A DNA stretch of 64,000 nt from Chryseobacterium kimseyorum (GTDB lineage Bacteria; Bacteroidota; Bacteroidia; Flavobacteriales; Weeksellaceae), in contig NZ_JAPDHW010000008.1 of assembly GCF_025971945.1 (NCBI RefSeq), forward strand, positions 1 to 64,000, given 5' to 3'. The position numbers and the translations under genes were made by a program. Positions 1 through 7,698 of this stretch are shown here, in pieces; within the stretch, counting starts at the first letter, position 1, and each line of letters begins with the position of its first letter. Under the pieces are notes generated by a model. The model ran no database searches and was not told the origin of the DNA. It worked only from the letters and a program-made list of their open reading frames with translations.

Positions 1-33
1 CCTTTGGTGCCGCCGAAACTATTTGTTATTCTT

Positions 34-729
34 TTATAAATATTCTTTTATCTGTAAAAGATGTTTAATCACTTTTAAATTTTCCTGCTGTGGATTTTCA
101 TTTAAAACATCAAAGAAAATGCAGTCTATCCCAAACTGTTGCGATCCGATAATATCTGCAATCCAATCGTCGCCTACCAGAATTGAATCCTCTTTTTTTG
201 CTTTAGCAATTCCTAAAGAATACTCAAAAATCTCTGGATTTGGTTTTCGAACTCCGACAGAATCAGCACTTGTGATGCTTTGAAAATAATGATCAATTCC
301 CGAGAGAATACATTTTCTTTCAGTTACTTCCTGAAAACCGTTGGAGATTATGTGAAGGGTATAATTTTTCGCTTTTAAATATTCCAAGATGACATCAGCA
401 CTTTCCACCAGATGATTGTAATTGAGAATCTTATCTAAAAAATGTTCTTCAAAATACATAGACAATTTCAAATCATCAATGCCGAAATGATTGAAGGTAT
501 CATAAAACCGATGTTTTCTCAGATACTCTTTATCGATTTCACCATCTCTTATCTGTTCCCAAAGTCTTTCATTGATCTCGTGATATACAGAATGAAATTC
601 TTCAAAATCAATACTGTGTTTTAAGGTAATTTCTTCACTGTTGAAAAGATCCTGAATAGTGAGATACGCGTTTTTACGGTGATCCCAAAGCGTATTGTCA
701 AGGTCAAAAAAAATGTGCTGAATTTTCAT
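34..729 (-). CDS. HAD-superfamily nucleotidase, YjjG-like
   Basis: A 231-residue cytoplasmic HAD hydrolase resembling the YjjG/YfnB nucleoside-monophosphate phosphatases, which in known members remove phosphate from non-canonical pyrimidine nucleotides. Motif I (DLDNTLWD, residues 9-16) holds the nucleophile and acid/base aspartates. An SNG segment near residue 130 is motif II, RKPNPEIF supplies the motif III lysine, and GDDWIADI is motif IV. A helical cap lies between motifs I and II. The open frame extends to a TTG at 738, but I chose the ATG at 729 because it starts at the usual MKIQHIFF strand and a -7 promoter box ends six bases before it. It is a single gene with no operon partner in view. 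The family is clear; the exact substrate is inferred. Confidence 0.85.
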   Translation of the reverse strand: MKIQHIFFDLDNTLWDHRKNAYLTIQDLFNSEEITLKHSIDFEEFHSVYHEINERLWEQIRDGEIDKEYLRKHRFYDTFNHFGIDDLKLSMYFEEHFLDKILNYNHLVESADVILEYLKAKNYTLHIISNGFQEVTERKCILSGIDHYFQSITSADSVGVRKPNPEIFEYSLGIAKAKKEDSILVGDDWIADIIGSQQFGIDCIFFDVLNENPQQENLKVIKHLLQIKEYL

Positions 730-735
730 ACAGCA

Positions 736-743
736 CAAAATTA
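736..743 (-). promoter_or_regulatory. Candidate -7 promoter box of the HAD gene
   Basis: On the minus strand the sequence reads TAATTTTG followed by T, matching the Bacteroidota -7 consensus TAnnTTTG(Y). Only six bases separate it from the ATG at 729, so the transcript would have almost no 5' leader. No good -33 TTTG is seen; TTTC occurs at about the right distance. Confidence 0.4.
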
Positions 744-927
744 ATGATTAATTTTTTGAAAGGTGATAATGATTGTTTTTAATCTTTACCACGTCAAGAC
801 TTTTTGAGAAACTTAGCAAAAAATCAATGGTTTGTTTTTTTGGTTTCAAACTTTTCATTTTTAAAGAATCGTTATTTTTCATAGGCAAAAAATGTTTTTT
901 CTTTAAAACGTGAGAAATTGTGAATTA

Positions 928-1515
928 TTATCTCGTTAAGATAATATTATTTTCTTCCATGATTTTTCTTAAGTTAATCAGAGCATAACGAACACGTCCC
1001 AAAGTCGTATTAATACTCATATCTGTGTGATCAGCGATCTCTTTAAAACTTAATCCGTCGAAAAACCTGAGTTTTATCACCTCCTGCTGATTCTCAGGCA
1101 GGCATTGCAACATTCTGAGCAAATCTTCCTGAATCTGCATACTGACTAATTGATCCTCAATATTTTCTGAAGGCTCTCTTATTAGATCAAAAATCGAAAA
1201 CTCATCATTATCAAAAGTAGTCTCTGAAACTTTGACATTTTTTGATTTGGCTCTGAAATGATCGATAATCAAGTTTTGTGCAATTCTTTTTGCCCAGAGA
1301 ATGAACTTCCCTTCCTCGTTGTAACGCCCTTCTTTAAGCATAACAATAATTTTAATGAAAGTATCCTGGAAAACATCGTTGGCCAAATCTTCGTCATTTA
1401 CCTTATAAAGAATGAACGAAAAGAGGTCTTTCTGATGACGGTGTATAAGAGTTGATAATGCTTCTTCGTCTCCTTTCTGATAAAGAGATATTAATAGGCT
1501 ATCTGTTGATTTCAT
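928..1515 (-). CDS. ECF-type RNA polymerase sigma factor
   Basis: A 195-residue sigma-70 family factor of the extracytoplasmic-function type. Region 2 covers about residues 20-95, including a helix with DLANDVFQDTFIKI and the -10 recognition stretch around ILWAKRIAQNLIIDHFR. Region 4 covers about 135-190 with a helix-turn-helix (LSFKEIADHTDMSINT). Length is typical. ECF factors direct polymerase to stress or envelope promoters and usually have a membrane anti-sigma partner encoded next door. None is seen on either side here, so its signal is unknown. The neighbours (HAD gene, small secreted protein) are separated by about 190 bases each, suggesting a monocistronic unit. Confidence 0.9.
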   Translation of the reverse strand: MKSTDSLLISLYQKGDEEALSTLIHRHQKDLFSFILYKVNDEDLANDVFQDTFIKIIVMLKEGRYNEEGKFILWAKRIAQNLIIDHFRAKSKNVKVSETTFDNDEFSIFDLIREPSENIEDQLVSMQIQEDLLRMLQCLPENQQEVIKLRFFDGLSFKEIADHTDMSINTTLGRVRYALINLRKIMEENNIILTR

Positions 1516-1703
1516 GACTTTTCTTCTCAGTATATACCCGTAGACAAGCTGTCTCCCGTCATTCTGACTGGTTTGTTGCCTGTTACAAAGTTGTTTTAAA
1601 GTAAAGTCTTCTCAATAAGCATTAAATTATGTTGTAAATATAAATAAAATTTTAATAACTGTTAACTAATTATTAAATATTTCGAAGAATTATGTAAAAA
1701 AAT

Positions 1704-2195
1704 CTACTTAAACATATCATGTAGGAACGCTGTTGGAATATTTAGTGTGAAATTAACATTTAAACCTTTCAGTTCTTTTCCATTTAATCTTTCATCTGCA
1801 ATTGAAAAAGCATATCCTCCAGTCAGATCTAACAGTCCAAATAACGAAACGCCAATTTTCGGAGCAACATATTTATTTGTTCCTTCAACGCCTGCCAGAA
1901 AATAATAAGAATGCTTAAAATCTACATTCTTTTCAAAATTCAATAAAATATCAGCGTTCACTTTAGGCATAATTGCAAATTCTGAATTGGCAGTACCCAT
2001 CAATGCAGAAGCACCCAATCTGTAAATTACATCATCGGTCTTCAGAAACAGTAACTTCCCCCCTACTTCACCAAAGCTTTGATTCTGGTAAACATATCCC
2101 ACATTCACCATTTTATGTATGGTTACCTGAGCTTTTGAAAAAGCACTTAGAAAACATATACATACAATTGCTGCTACCCAACGAAAGTTCTTCAT
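1704..2195 (-). CDS. Small exported outer-membrane-like protein, function unknown
   Basis: A 163-residue protein with an N-terminal signal peptide (positively charged start, hydrophobic stretch to about residue 20, likely cleavage after SKA-Q). The mature part has alternating hydrophobic and polar stretches and many glycines and aromatics (VNVGYVYQNQ, GASALMG, YYFLAGVEG, LTGGYAFSI), compatible with a small beta-barrel or periplasmic beta protein. I recognise no catalytic motif or named family. It ends with FK rather than a clear barrel-sorting signal. It is separated from metK by a strong terminator hairpin, so it is transcribed on its own. Function is unassigned. Confidence 0.7.
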   Translation of the reverse strand: MKNFRWVAAIVCICFLSAFSKAQVTIHKMVNVGYVYQNQSFGEVGGKLLFLKTDDVIYRLGASALMGTANSEFAIMPKVNADILLNFEKNVDFKHSYYFLAGVEGTNKYVAPKIGVSLFGLLDLTGGYAFSIADERLNGKELKGLNVNFTLNIPTAFLHDMFK

Positions 2196-2220
2196 TCTAT
2201 TTTATTTAAAACGTAAATTT

Positions 2221-2258
2221 AAAAAAAACTGCTTTATCTTATGAAGATAAAGCAGTTT
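2221..2258 (-). terminator. Intrinsic terminator of metK
   Basis: A perfect 15-bp inverted repeat (arms 2226-2240 and 2244-2258, three-base loop) lies just after the metK stop. On the minus strand it is followed by a run of T (2228-2221), the classic Rho-independent terminator form. Confidence 0.9.
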
Positions 2259-2277
2259 AAATATCTAAAAGAAAAGA

Positions 2278-3558
2278 TTAAATTCCAAAAGTGGATTTAA
2301 TTTCTTCTACTTTGTCTAATTTCTCCCAGGTAAAGAATTCTAAACCTGTAAGAGTTAATTCATTTTTGTGACCCTTGTTGAAAGTTTTATCCGCAACAAA
2401 ATGCTCTCTTCCCATGTGACCATAAGAAGCTGTTTCCTGATAGATAGGATTTCTCAACTTCAAATTTTGCTCAATTGCGTAAGGTCTCAAATCGAAAATT
2501 GTAGAAACCTTCTTAGCGATTTCACCATCATTTAAACCAACTTTAGAAGTTCCGTAAGTATTGATGTACAAACCACAAGGCTCAGCTACACCAATAGCAT
2601 AAGATACCTGTACCAAAACCTCATCAGCAACACCTGCAGCTACTAAGTTCTTAGCGATGTGTCTTGTAGCATAAGCAGCACTTCTGTCTACTTTAGAAGG
2701 ATCTTTTCCTGAGAATGCACCACCACCGTGAGCACCTTTTCCACCATAGGTATCTACGATAATTTTTCTTCCTGTCAAACCTGTATCTCCGTGAGGACCT
2801 CCGATAACAAATTTTCCTGTAGGATTGATGTGATACTTAATCTGGTCATTAAATAAAGCTTTGATTTCTTCAGTCTGCAAAGCCACAACTCTAGGAATCA
2901 AAATATTTTTGATGTCTTCTCTGATTTTGTTCAACATTTCTTCTTCAGCAGCAAAGTCATCGTGCTGAGTAGAAACTACGATAGAATCAATTCTTACCGG
3001 TTTGTGATCGTCAGAATACTCAATGGTTACCTGAGATTTAGCATCAGGACGAAGATATTTGATTTCAGAATCTTCTCTTCTGATTGCAGAAAGTTCTTTA
3101 AGAATTGTATGTGCCAAATCTAAAGCCAGAGGCATATAATTAGATGTTTCATTGGTTGCATAACCGAACATCATCCCCTGATCTCCTGCACCCTGTGCAT
3201 TTGCTTTAGCTTCAAAAGACTCATCATTTACCGCTCTGTCTACCCCTTGATTAATGTCCGGAGATTGCTCGTGAATTGCAGAAATTACACCGCAAGAATC
3301 ACCATTGAACATATATTCACCTTTCGTATAACCAATTCCGTTGATTACTTCTCTTGCGATAGTCTGTACATCAAGATAAGCATCAGATTTCACCTCACCA
3401 GCCAAAACAACCTGACCTGTAGTCACCAAAGTTTCACAAGCTACTTTTGATGTTTTGTCGTATGCTAAAAAGTTGTCGATTAATGCATCGGAAATTTGGT
3501 CGGCAATTTTATCTGGATGCCCTTCTGAAACTGATTCAGACGTAAATAAATAAGACAT
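2278..3558 (-). CDS. metK: S-adenosylmethionine synthetase
   Basis: A 426-residue methionine adenosyltransferase that makes SAM from methionine and ATP in the cytoplasm. The N-terminal ATP-site motif [13 protein letters not shown], the central [12 protein letters not shown] and the P-loop-like [13 protein letters not shown] segment are all present, and the length is normal for the bacterial enzyme. The start ATG at 3558 begins [17 protein letters not shown], the conserved N-terminus. The 140-base leader contains a recognisable promoter, a SAM-II-like aptamer and a 28-codon open frame that stops one base before this ATG. Feedback control by SAM, the enzyme's own product, is therefore likely. 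A strong terminator follows the gene, so it is monocistronic. Confidence 0.97.
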   Translation of the reverse strand: MSYLFTSESVSEGHPDKIADQISDALIDNFLAYDKTSKVACETLVTTGQVVLAGEVKSDAYLDVQTIAREVINGIGYTKGEYMFNGDSCGVISAIHEQSPDINQGVDRAVNDESFEAKANAQGAGDQGMMFGYATNETSNYMPLALDLAHTILKELSAIRREDSEIKYLRPDAKSQVTIEYSDDHKPVRIDSIVVSTQHDDFAAEEEMLNKIREDIKNILIPRVVALQTEEIKALFNDQIKYHINPTGKFVIGGPHGDTGLTGRKIIVDTYGGKGAHGGGAFSGKDPSKVDRSAAYATRHIAKNLVAAGVADEVLVQVSYAIGVAEPCGLYINTYGTSKVGLNDGEIAKKVSTIFDLRPYAIEQNLKLRNPIYQETASYGHMGREHFVADKTFNKGHKNELTLTGLEFFTWEKLDKVEEIKSTFGI

Positions 3559-3559
3559 A

Positions 3560-3646
3560 TTATTCTTGTATTTTTAAAATTAAATGAAGAAGAAAAAAAT
3601 GAATAATTGCCCAGAAAAAGCTAAAAAGAATATACTGTTTTAGCAT
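3560..3646 (-). CDS. Candidate 28-residue leader peptide upstream of metK
   Basis: An ATG at 3646 opens a 28-codon frame ending in TAA at 3560, one base before the metK ATG (TAA-T-ATG). The ATG is preceded by a run of seven A, a favourable context for Bacteroidota initiation, which does not rely on Shine-Dalgarno pairing. The peptide begins [12 protein letters not shown] and is strongly hydrophobic, like a single membrane helix. Its ATG lies inside the 3' conserved segment of the SAM-II-like aptamer. The tight spacing to metK suggests translational coupling. I see no independent evidence of translation; the frame could be fortuitous in this AT-rich leader. Confidence 0.35.
   Translation of the reverse strand: MLKQYILFSFFWAIIHFFLLHLILKIQE
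3615..3644 (-). promoter_or_regulatory. Hairpin competing with the metK aptamer
   Basis: On the minus strand GCTAAAA (3644-3638) can pair perfectly with TTTTAGC (3626-3620), and five T follow (3619-3615). The 5' arm is the conserved GCUAAA part of the SAM-II-like aptamer, so aptamer folding and this hairpin are mutually exclusive. It resembles an expression platform or a weak terminator. The direction of control cannot be read from sequence alone. Confidence 0.45.
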
Positions 3647-3690
3647 TTTTTTAGAGAGGTTGCAATCAGGTCAAATTTTTCCTCGTTAAT
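3636..3690 (-). promoter_or_regulatory. SAM-II-like riboswitch aptamer in the metK leader
   Basis: On the minus strand a stem GAGG (3684-3681) / CCTC (3659-3656) encloses a loop containing TTTGACCTGATTGCAA, close to the SAM-II loop UUUAACCGUAUUGCAA recalled from the family. Downstream comes an A-rich joint and AAATGCTAAAA, resembling the SAM-II segment with GCUAAAA. ATTT in the loop can pair with AAAT downstream, and CTG with CAG, giving the H-type pseudoknot expected. It starts right after the predicted transcription start and precedes metK, a SAM-making gene. Deviations are the short four-pair P1 and a CAG instead of a GG tail. A covariance-model search would settle it. Confidence 0.7.
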
Positions 3691-3697
3691 AACGTTG

Positions 3698-3730
3698 GCA
3701 AATTTAAGTACTATTTTCTTAATACTCAAA
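3698..3730 (-). promoter_or_regulatory. Promoter of metK
   Basis: Minus-strand TTTG (3730-3727) followed after 20 bases by TAAATTTGC (3706-3698). This matches the Bacteroidota -33 TTTG and -7 TAnnTTTGY elements with suitable spacing. The predicted start near 3693 places the aptamer at the very 5' end of the mRNA. Confidence 0.65.
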
Positions 3731-3779
3731 ACTTTTGCGTGGTATTTATAATTTTCTTGAAATTAATGATTTATATCAA

Positions 3780-4730
3780 TTATTGCGGCTTGATGCTCAC
3801 ATAATCTTTAGGATTTTCATTGAAATTCAGTTTCGTTGTCAGTGAATTTTTGATGAAAGCCCCCAGCTCGTCGATGATTTTCTGTTTGAAAGTCGGCTTG
3901 TAATAGATAATGCTGATTTCTCTGTATGGAAACGGCTTTTTGAATCTGAATACTTTGTTTTTCTGTTCTTCTGACAGCTGATTCAAGGCTAATTCAGGTA
4001 AGATGCTGATTCCACCTACTTTATCTACCATGTGGACCAAAGTCTGAATATTTGAAGCTAAGAAATCAAGATTTTTAGGTTTTAATCTGTTTTCCTTTAA
4101 ATGACAAATGTTTTCAAATTGATTTCTCAGACAGTTTCCTTCTTCCAAAAGCCACACTTTTTCAACATTTAATTCGTCCGGAACAATAAAAGTATTTTTC
4201 TTATTGGCCTCAGTATCGGAGCTGTAAATCATCAGCTCTTCGTTGAACAAGAAATCCTGATAAAACTCATTCGCATTATCGTACGGAGTTGAAATAATTC
4301 CCGCATCCAGTTCTCCAGCTTTCAGAGCTTTGATAATATTATCGGTGGTCATCTCCTTTACGTTCATCAGAATTTTAGGATTATCTTCTAGAAAATGAAA
4401 AATTTCCGTTGGCAAAATAAACGATGATACAGTCGGAATAATTCCCAAATTAATGGTTCCGCCCAGAATATTATTCAGTAAATTGGCTTTGTTTTTAAGC
4501 TCATTAACAGCTTCGATAATAACTTTTGCCTGATCGATAATCTGTAGCCCTACATCTGTAGTACGGATCGGGTGTGTAGTTCTGTCGAAAACCTTTACAT
4601 CCAGCTCATCTTCAAATTTCTGTATCATTGCACTTAATGTCGGCTGGGTTATAAAACAAGCCTGAGCAGCTTTACCAAAATGTTTATACTTATCTACGGC
4701 GATAAGATATTCCAATTGCTGAATGTTCAT
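3780..4730 (-). CDS. oxyR: Hydrogen peroxide-inducible regulator OxyR (LysR family)
   Basis: A 316-residue LysR-type activator. The winged helix-turn-helix covers about residues 1-60 (start MNIQQLEYLIAV, recognition region TQPTLSAMIQKFE); the effector-binding domain follows. Two cysteines, C200 and C209, sit in a GNCLRNQFENIC context that matches the redox-active pair of E. coli OxyR (C199/C208), so it probably senses peroxide by disulfide formation. It is divergent from katA, with 130 bases between the starts, the classic arrangement for OxyR controlling catalase. A -7 box faces this gene at 4751-4758. Assignment as OxyR rather than a generic LysR regulator rests on the cysteine spacing and the catalase neighbour. 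Confidence 0.93.
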   Translation of the reverse strand: MNIQQLEYLIAVDKYKHFGKAAQACFITQPTLSAMIQKFEDELDVKVFDRTTHPIRTTDVGLQIIDQAKVIIEAVNELKNKANLLNNILGGTINLGIIPTVSSFILPTEIFHFLEDNPKILMNVKEMTTDNIIKALKAGELDAGIISTPYDNANEFYQDFLFNEELMIYSSDTEANKKNTFIVPDELNVEKVWLLEEGNCLRNQFENICHLKENRLKPKNLDFLASNIQTLVHMVDKVGGISILPELALNQLSEEQKNKVFRFKKPFPYREISIIYYKPTFKQKIIDELGAFIKNSLTTKLNFNENPKDYVSIKPQ

Positions 4731-4750
4731 TTGATTAATATTATCTATGA

Positions 4751-4758
4751 CAAAGATA
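4751..4758 (-). promoter_or_regulatory. Candidate -7 box of oxyR
   Basis: Minus-strand TATCTTTGT matches TAnnTTTGY and lies 20 bases upstream of the oxyR ATG. It sits in the short shared region with katA, so OxyR bound there could control both genes. Confidence 0.45.
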
Positions 4759-4793
4759 TGACGTTTTTAGCACAACCAATAAAAAATTTCTAC

Positions 4794-4801
4794 TAAATTT
4801 G
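4794..4801 (+). promoter_or_regulatory. Candidate -7 box of katA
   Basis: Plus-strand TAAATTTG matches TAnnTTTG about 60 bases before the katA ATG. No convincing -33 TTTG lies upstream, as expected for an activator-dependent promoter. I could not find a full canonical OxyR palindrome by eye. Confidence 0.4.
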
Positions 4802-4860
4802 ATAATTGTTAAGCTGCAAATTGCTCTTGAAAACTGAAAAATAAATCAAATTATAACTCT

Positions 4861-6348
4861 ATGGATTCTAAAAAATTAACCTCAAGCAGCGGTGCTCCGT
4901 ACTTTGAGCATCAGGATTCTCAAACCGTTGGTGCGAGAGGTCCTGTTCTATTACAGGACTTTATTCTACAGGAAAATCTGGCTCATTTTGTAAGAGAAAG
5001 AATTCCTGAAAGAATCGTTCATGCGAAAGGAACAGGTGCTTACGGAAAACTAACCATCACTCACGACATTTCACAGTATACGAAAGCTAAGCTGTTTTCT
5101 AAAGTTGGAAATTCATGCAGAATGTTTGCGCGTTTTTCTACAGTAGGTGGTGAAAAAGGAAGTGCAGATACCGCTAGAGATCCACGTGGATTTGCTTTAA
5201 AATTCTATACCGAAGACGGGAATTGGGATTTAGTAGGTAACAACACACCTGTATTCTTTATTAAAGACGCAAAAAAGTTTCCGGATTTTATTCATACTCA
5301 AAAAAGAGTTCCCAAAACCAACTTAAAAAGTGCAACCATGATGTGGGATTTTTGGAGCCTCAATCCAGAATCACTTCATCAGGTACTTATCTTAATGTCG
5401 GACAGGGGAACACCTCACGGTTACAGACATATGCACGGTTTTGGATCACACACCTTCTCGATGATTAATGAAAACAATCAGAGAACCTGGGTGAAGTTTC
5501 ATTTTAAAACAAAACAGGGAATTAAGAACTTCAGCAACGAAGAAGCTACTAAAATGGCGGGAGAAAATCCAGATTTTGCTCAGGAAGATCTTTGCAATGC
5601 TATCGAAAACGGAGATTTCCCTAAATGGACGATGTACATTCAGGTAATGACTGAAGAGCAGGCAAAAGAATTCAGATGGAATCCTTTTGATATTACTAAA
5701 GTTTGGTTCCAGGGAGATTTTCCTCTTATTGAAGTGGGAGAAATGGAACTGAATGAAATTCCTGTGAACTATTTTGCACACGTTGAACAGTCAACTTTCT
5801 CTCCCAGCAATTTAATCAACGGTATCAGTTTTTCACCAGACAAAATGCTGCAGGGAAGATTATTCTCCTATCCAGATGCTCACAGATACAGAGTGGGAGT
5901 AAATGCGCACCAACTTGAAGTGAACAGATGTCCTTTTGCAGTAAACAATTATCAGAGAGATGGATTTATGGCAGACTCCAGCGAATATCAGGACAAGCCA
6001 AATTATCACCCTAACAGTTTTGACGATATTCAGCCAGATTCATCGTACAAAAATTTCGAATATGAATTAGACAGTAATAAAGTTGCCAATTACAATCGAA
6101 ATGAAAACGATGACGATCATTATACCCAGCCTGGATTATTGTATACAAAAGCAATGAATCAGGAAGACAGAGACCGTTTGGTTAAAAATATCATCGACAA
6201 TATGAGTGGCATTGATGGCCCTAAAAGAGATGAAATTATCAACCGTCAGCTCTGCCATTTCTTCAGAGCAAACATAGAATTGGGCATGAAGGTAGCTTCA
6301 GGTTTACACATTAATATTGACTCAAATATGATGAATCATTCAAAATAA
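4861..6348 (+). CDS. katA: Heme catalase, small-subunit clade
   Basis: A 495-residue monofunctional catalase that converts hydrogen peroxide to water and oxygen. The distal histidine is H54 (RIVHAKGTGAYG) and the distal asparagine is in VGNNTPVFF near residue 127. The proximal tyrosine is in RLFSYPDAHRYR near residue 337, where the following arginine supports the heme. Length fits small-subunit, NADPH-binding catalases. No signal peptide is seen, so it acts in the cytoplasm. It is divergent from oxyR and followed by its own terminator, so peroxide induction through OxyR is very likely. The start ATG gives the usual N-terminus ending in the conserved DSQTVGARGP segment. Confidence 0.97.
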   Translation: MDSKKLTSSSGAPYFEHQDSQTVGARGPVLLQDFILQENLAHFVRERIPERIVHAKGTGAYGKLTITHDISQYTKAKLFSKVGNSCRMFARFSTVGGEKGSADTARDPRGFALKFYTEDGNWDLVGNNTPVFFIKDAKKFPDFIHTQKRVPKTNLKSATMMWDFWSLNPESLHQVLILMSDRGTPHGYRHMHGFGSHTFSMINENNQRTWVKFHFKTKQGIKNFSNEEATKMAGENPDFAQEDLCNAIENGDFPKWTMYIQVMTEEQAKEFRWNPFDITKVWFQGDFPLIEVGEMELNEIPVNYFAHVEQSTFSPSNLINGISFSPDKMLQGRLFSYPDAHRYRVGVNAHQLEVNRCPFAVNNYQRDGFMADSSEYQDKPNYHPNSFDDIQPDSSYKNFEYELDSNKVANYNRNENDDDHYTQPGLLYTKAMNQEDRDRLVKNIIDNMSGIDGPKRDEIINRQLCHFFRANIELGMKVASGLHINIDSNMMNHSK

Positions 6349-6364
6349 ACTATTATAAATAAAG

Positions 6365-6399
6365 AAAAAAGGGAAAAAAAGTATTTTTTTCCCTTTTTT
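6365..6399 (+). terminator. Intrinsic terminator after katA
   Basis: AAAAAAGGGAAAAAAA pairs with TTTTTTTCCCTTTTTT across a three-base loop 16 bases after the katA stop, ending in a T run. Confidence 0.85.
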
Positions 6400-6447
6400 A
6401 TGCGAAAAAATTTTTAATTTGCAGGTTATTAAAGATATAGATAGACG

Positions 6448-7215
6448 ATGAGCTACCACAATATAATTATAGACACTGAAGATAAGACTGCTATAGTTAC
6501 CATCAACAGACCTGAAAGTCTCAATGCACTGAATGCACAGACAATAAATGAAATCAGTTCTGCGTTAGATGAGTTAGCGTCTGACAATAAAATCAGGGTC
6601 ATTATATTGACAGGAAGTGGAGAAAAATCTTTTGTAGCTGGTGCTGATATTAAAGAATTCAGCGACTTTAACCAGGAAAAAGCGGAGGAGTTGGCAAGAA
6701 ACGGGCAAACCATTCTTTTTAATAAAATTGAAAATCTGTCTAAGCCAGTCATAGCTGCAGTAAATGGTTTCGCTTTGGGCGGAGGATTAGAACTGGCAAT
6801 GGCATGCCACATAAGATATACATCTGAAAATGCAAAACTGGGACTACCTGAGGTAACTTTAGGATTGATCCCAGGATACGGAGGTACGCAAAGACTTCCT
6901 AAATTGGTAGGAAAAGGAATCGCCAATGAGTTGATTTTCTCGGCTAAAATGATTTCTGCACAAAAAGCGAAGGAAATTGGTTTGGTAAATGAAGTTTACC
7001 CCATTGAGGAGTTGTTGAATAAAACAAAAGAGCTGGCAAGTACAATAGCCCGCAATTCTCCAATGGCAATTTCTAAAGCAATAAATGCAACTAACCTGTC
7101 TGACACAAATAAAGGTTTTGAAACCGAAATTAAATATTTCGGAGAGCTTTTTGAAATGGAAGATAAAAAAGAAGGAGTTTCAGCTTTTCTTGAAAAAAGA
7201 AAGCCCAGCTTCTAA
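6448..7215 (+). CDS. Enoyl-CoA hydratase/isomerase (crotonase family)
   Basis: A 255-residue crotonase. Oxyanion-hole segments are FVAGADIKEF (about 62-71) and GFALGGGLELAM (about 107-118), and the two catalytic glutamates are both present: E115 (GGGLE) and E135 (LGLPE). This favours true hydratase activity, adding water across 2-enoyl-CoA in fatty-acid or amino-acid breakdown. Sequence style resembles short-chain enoyl-CoA hydratases, but the chain length is not readable. It begins a forward run with the deaminase gene (gap 38 bases) and xerD; these partners share no obvious pathway. No signal peptide, so cytoplasmic. Confidence 0.92.
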   Translation: MSYHNIIIDTEDKTAIVTINRPESLNALNAQTINEISSALDELASDNKIRVIILTGSGEKSFVAGADIKEFSDFNQEKAEELARNGQTILFNKIENLSKPVIAAVNGFALGGGLELAMACHIRYTSENAKLGLPEVTLGLIPGYGGTQRLPKLVGKGIANELIFSAKMISAQKAKEIGLVNEVYPIEELLNKTKELASTIARNSPMAISKAINATNLSDTNKGFETEIKYFGELFEMEDKKEGVSAFLEKRKPSF

Positions 7216-7253
7216 ATATCATTACATCACAATTATTTCGAAAAAAAAAGTTG

Positions 7254-7679
7254 ATGCAGAAGATTAATAAGTTTGACAAAGCTTATCTAAAAATGGCTCT
7301 TGAATGGGCAAAACTTTCCTACTGTGAAAGGAAACAGGTAGGAGCTCTTGTTGTAAAAGACAGGATGATTATTTCAGATGGTTACAATGGTACCCCTTCG
7401 GGATCTGAGAACTGCTGTGAAGACGAGAACGGTAAAACACACTGGTACGTCCTACACGCAGAAGCAAATGCGATTTTGAAACTGGCCGGCTCTACACAGT
7501 CAGCAGTGGGAGCAACACTTTACCTTACGCTCTCCCCCTGTAAAGACTGCAGCAAGCTAATACTACAGGCCGGTATAAAAAAGCTCGTATATATCAATGC
7601 TTACTCCGATGATGAAGGAATATCATTTTTAAAAAGCCATCACATTGAAATAGTACAGGTTTTAGAGAATGAATTATAA
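7254..7679 (+). CDS. dCMP/cytidine-type deaminase (ComEB-like)
   Basis: A 141-residue zinc deaminase. The zinc and proton-transfer motif HAE is at 68-70 and PCKDC at 95-99 supplies two cysteine ligands. The N-terminal stretch (MALEWAKLSYCERKQVGALVV) and the GYNGTPSG loop are typical of deoxycytidylate deaminases, which make dUMP for thymidylate synthesis, and of ComEB. The frame runs back to a TTG at 7251, but the ATG at 7254 is the better start. It lies 19 bases before xerD and probably shares its transcript. Substrate dCMP is inferred from the family; a riboflavin-type deaminase is unlikely because no reductase domain is present. Confidence 0.88.
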   Translation: MQKINKFDKAYLKMALEWAKLSYCERKQVGALVVKDRMIISDGYNGTPSGSENCCEDENGKTHWYVLHAEANAILKLAGSTQSAVGATLYLTLSPCKDCSKLILQAGIKKLVYINAYSDDEGISFLKSHHIEIVQVLENEL

Positions 7680-7698
7680 TTAAAAAAAACACAACACA

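Noticed and set aside
5446..5781. 111-codon antisense frame within katA
   Set aside because: It overlaps the katA catalytic region, which is certainly coding, and has no promoter or homology that I recognise.
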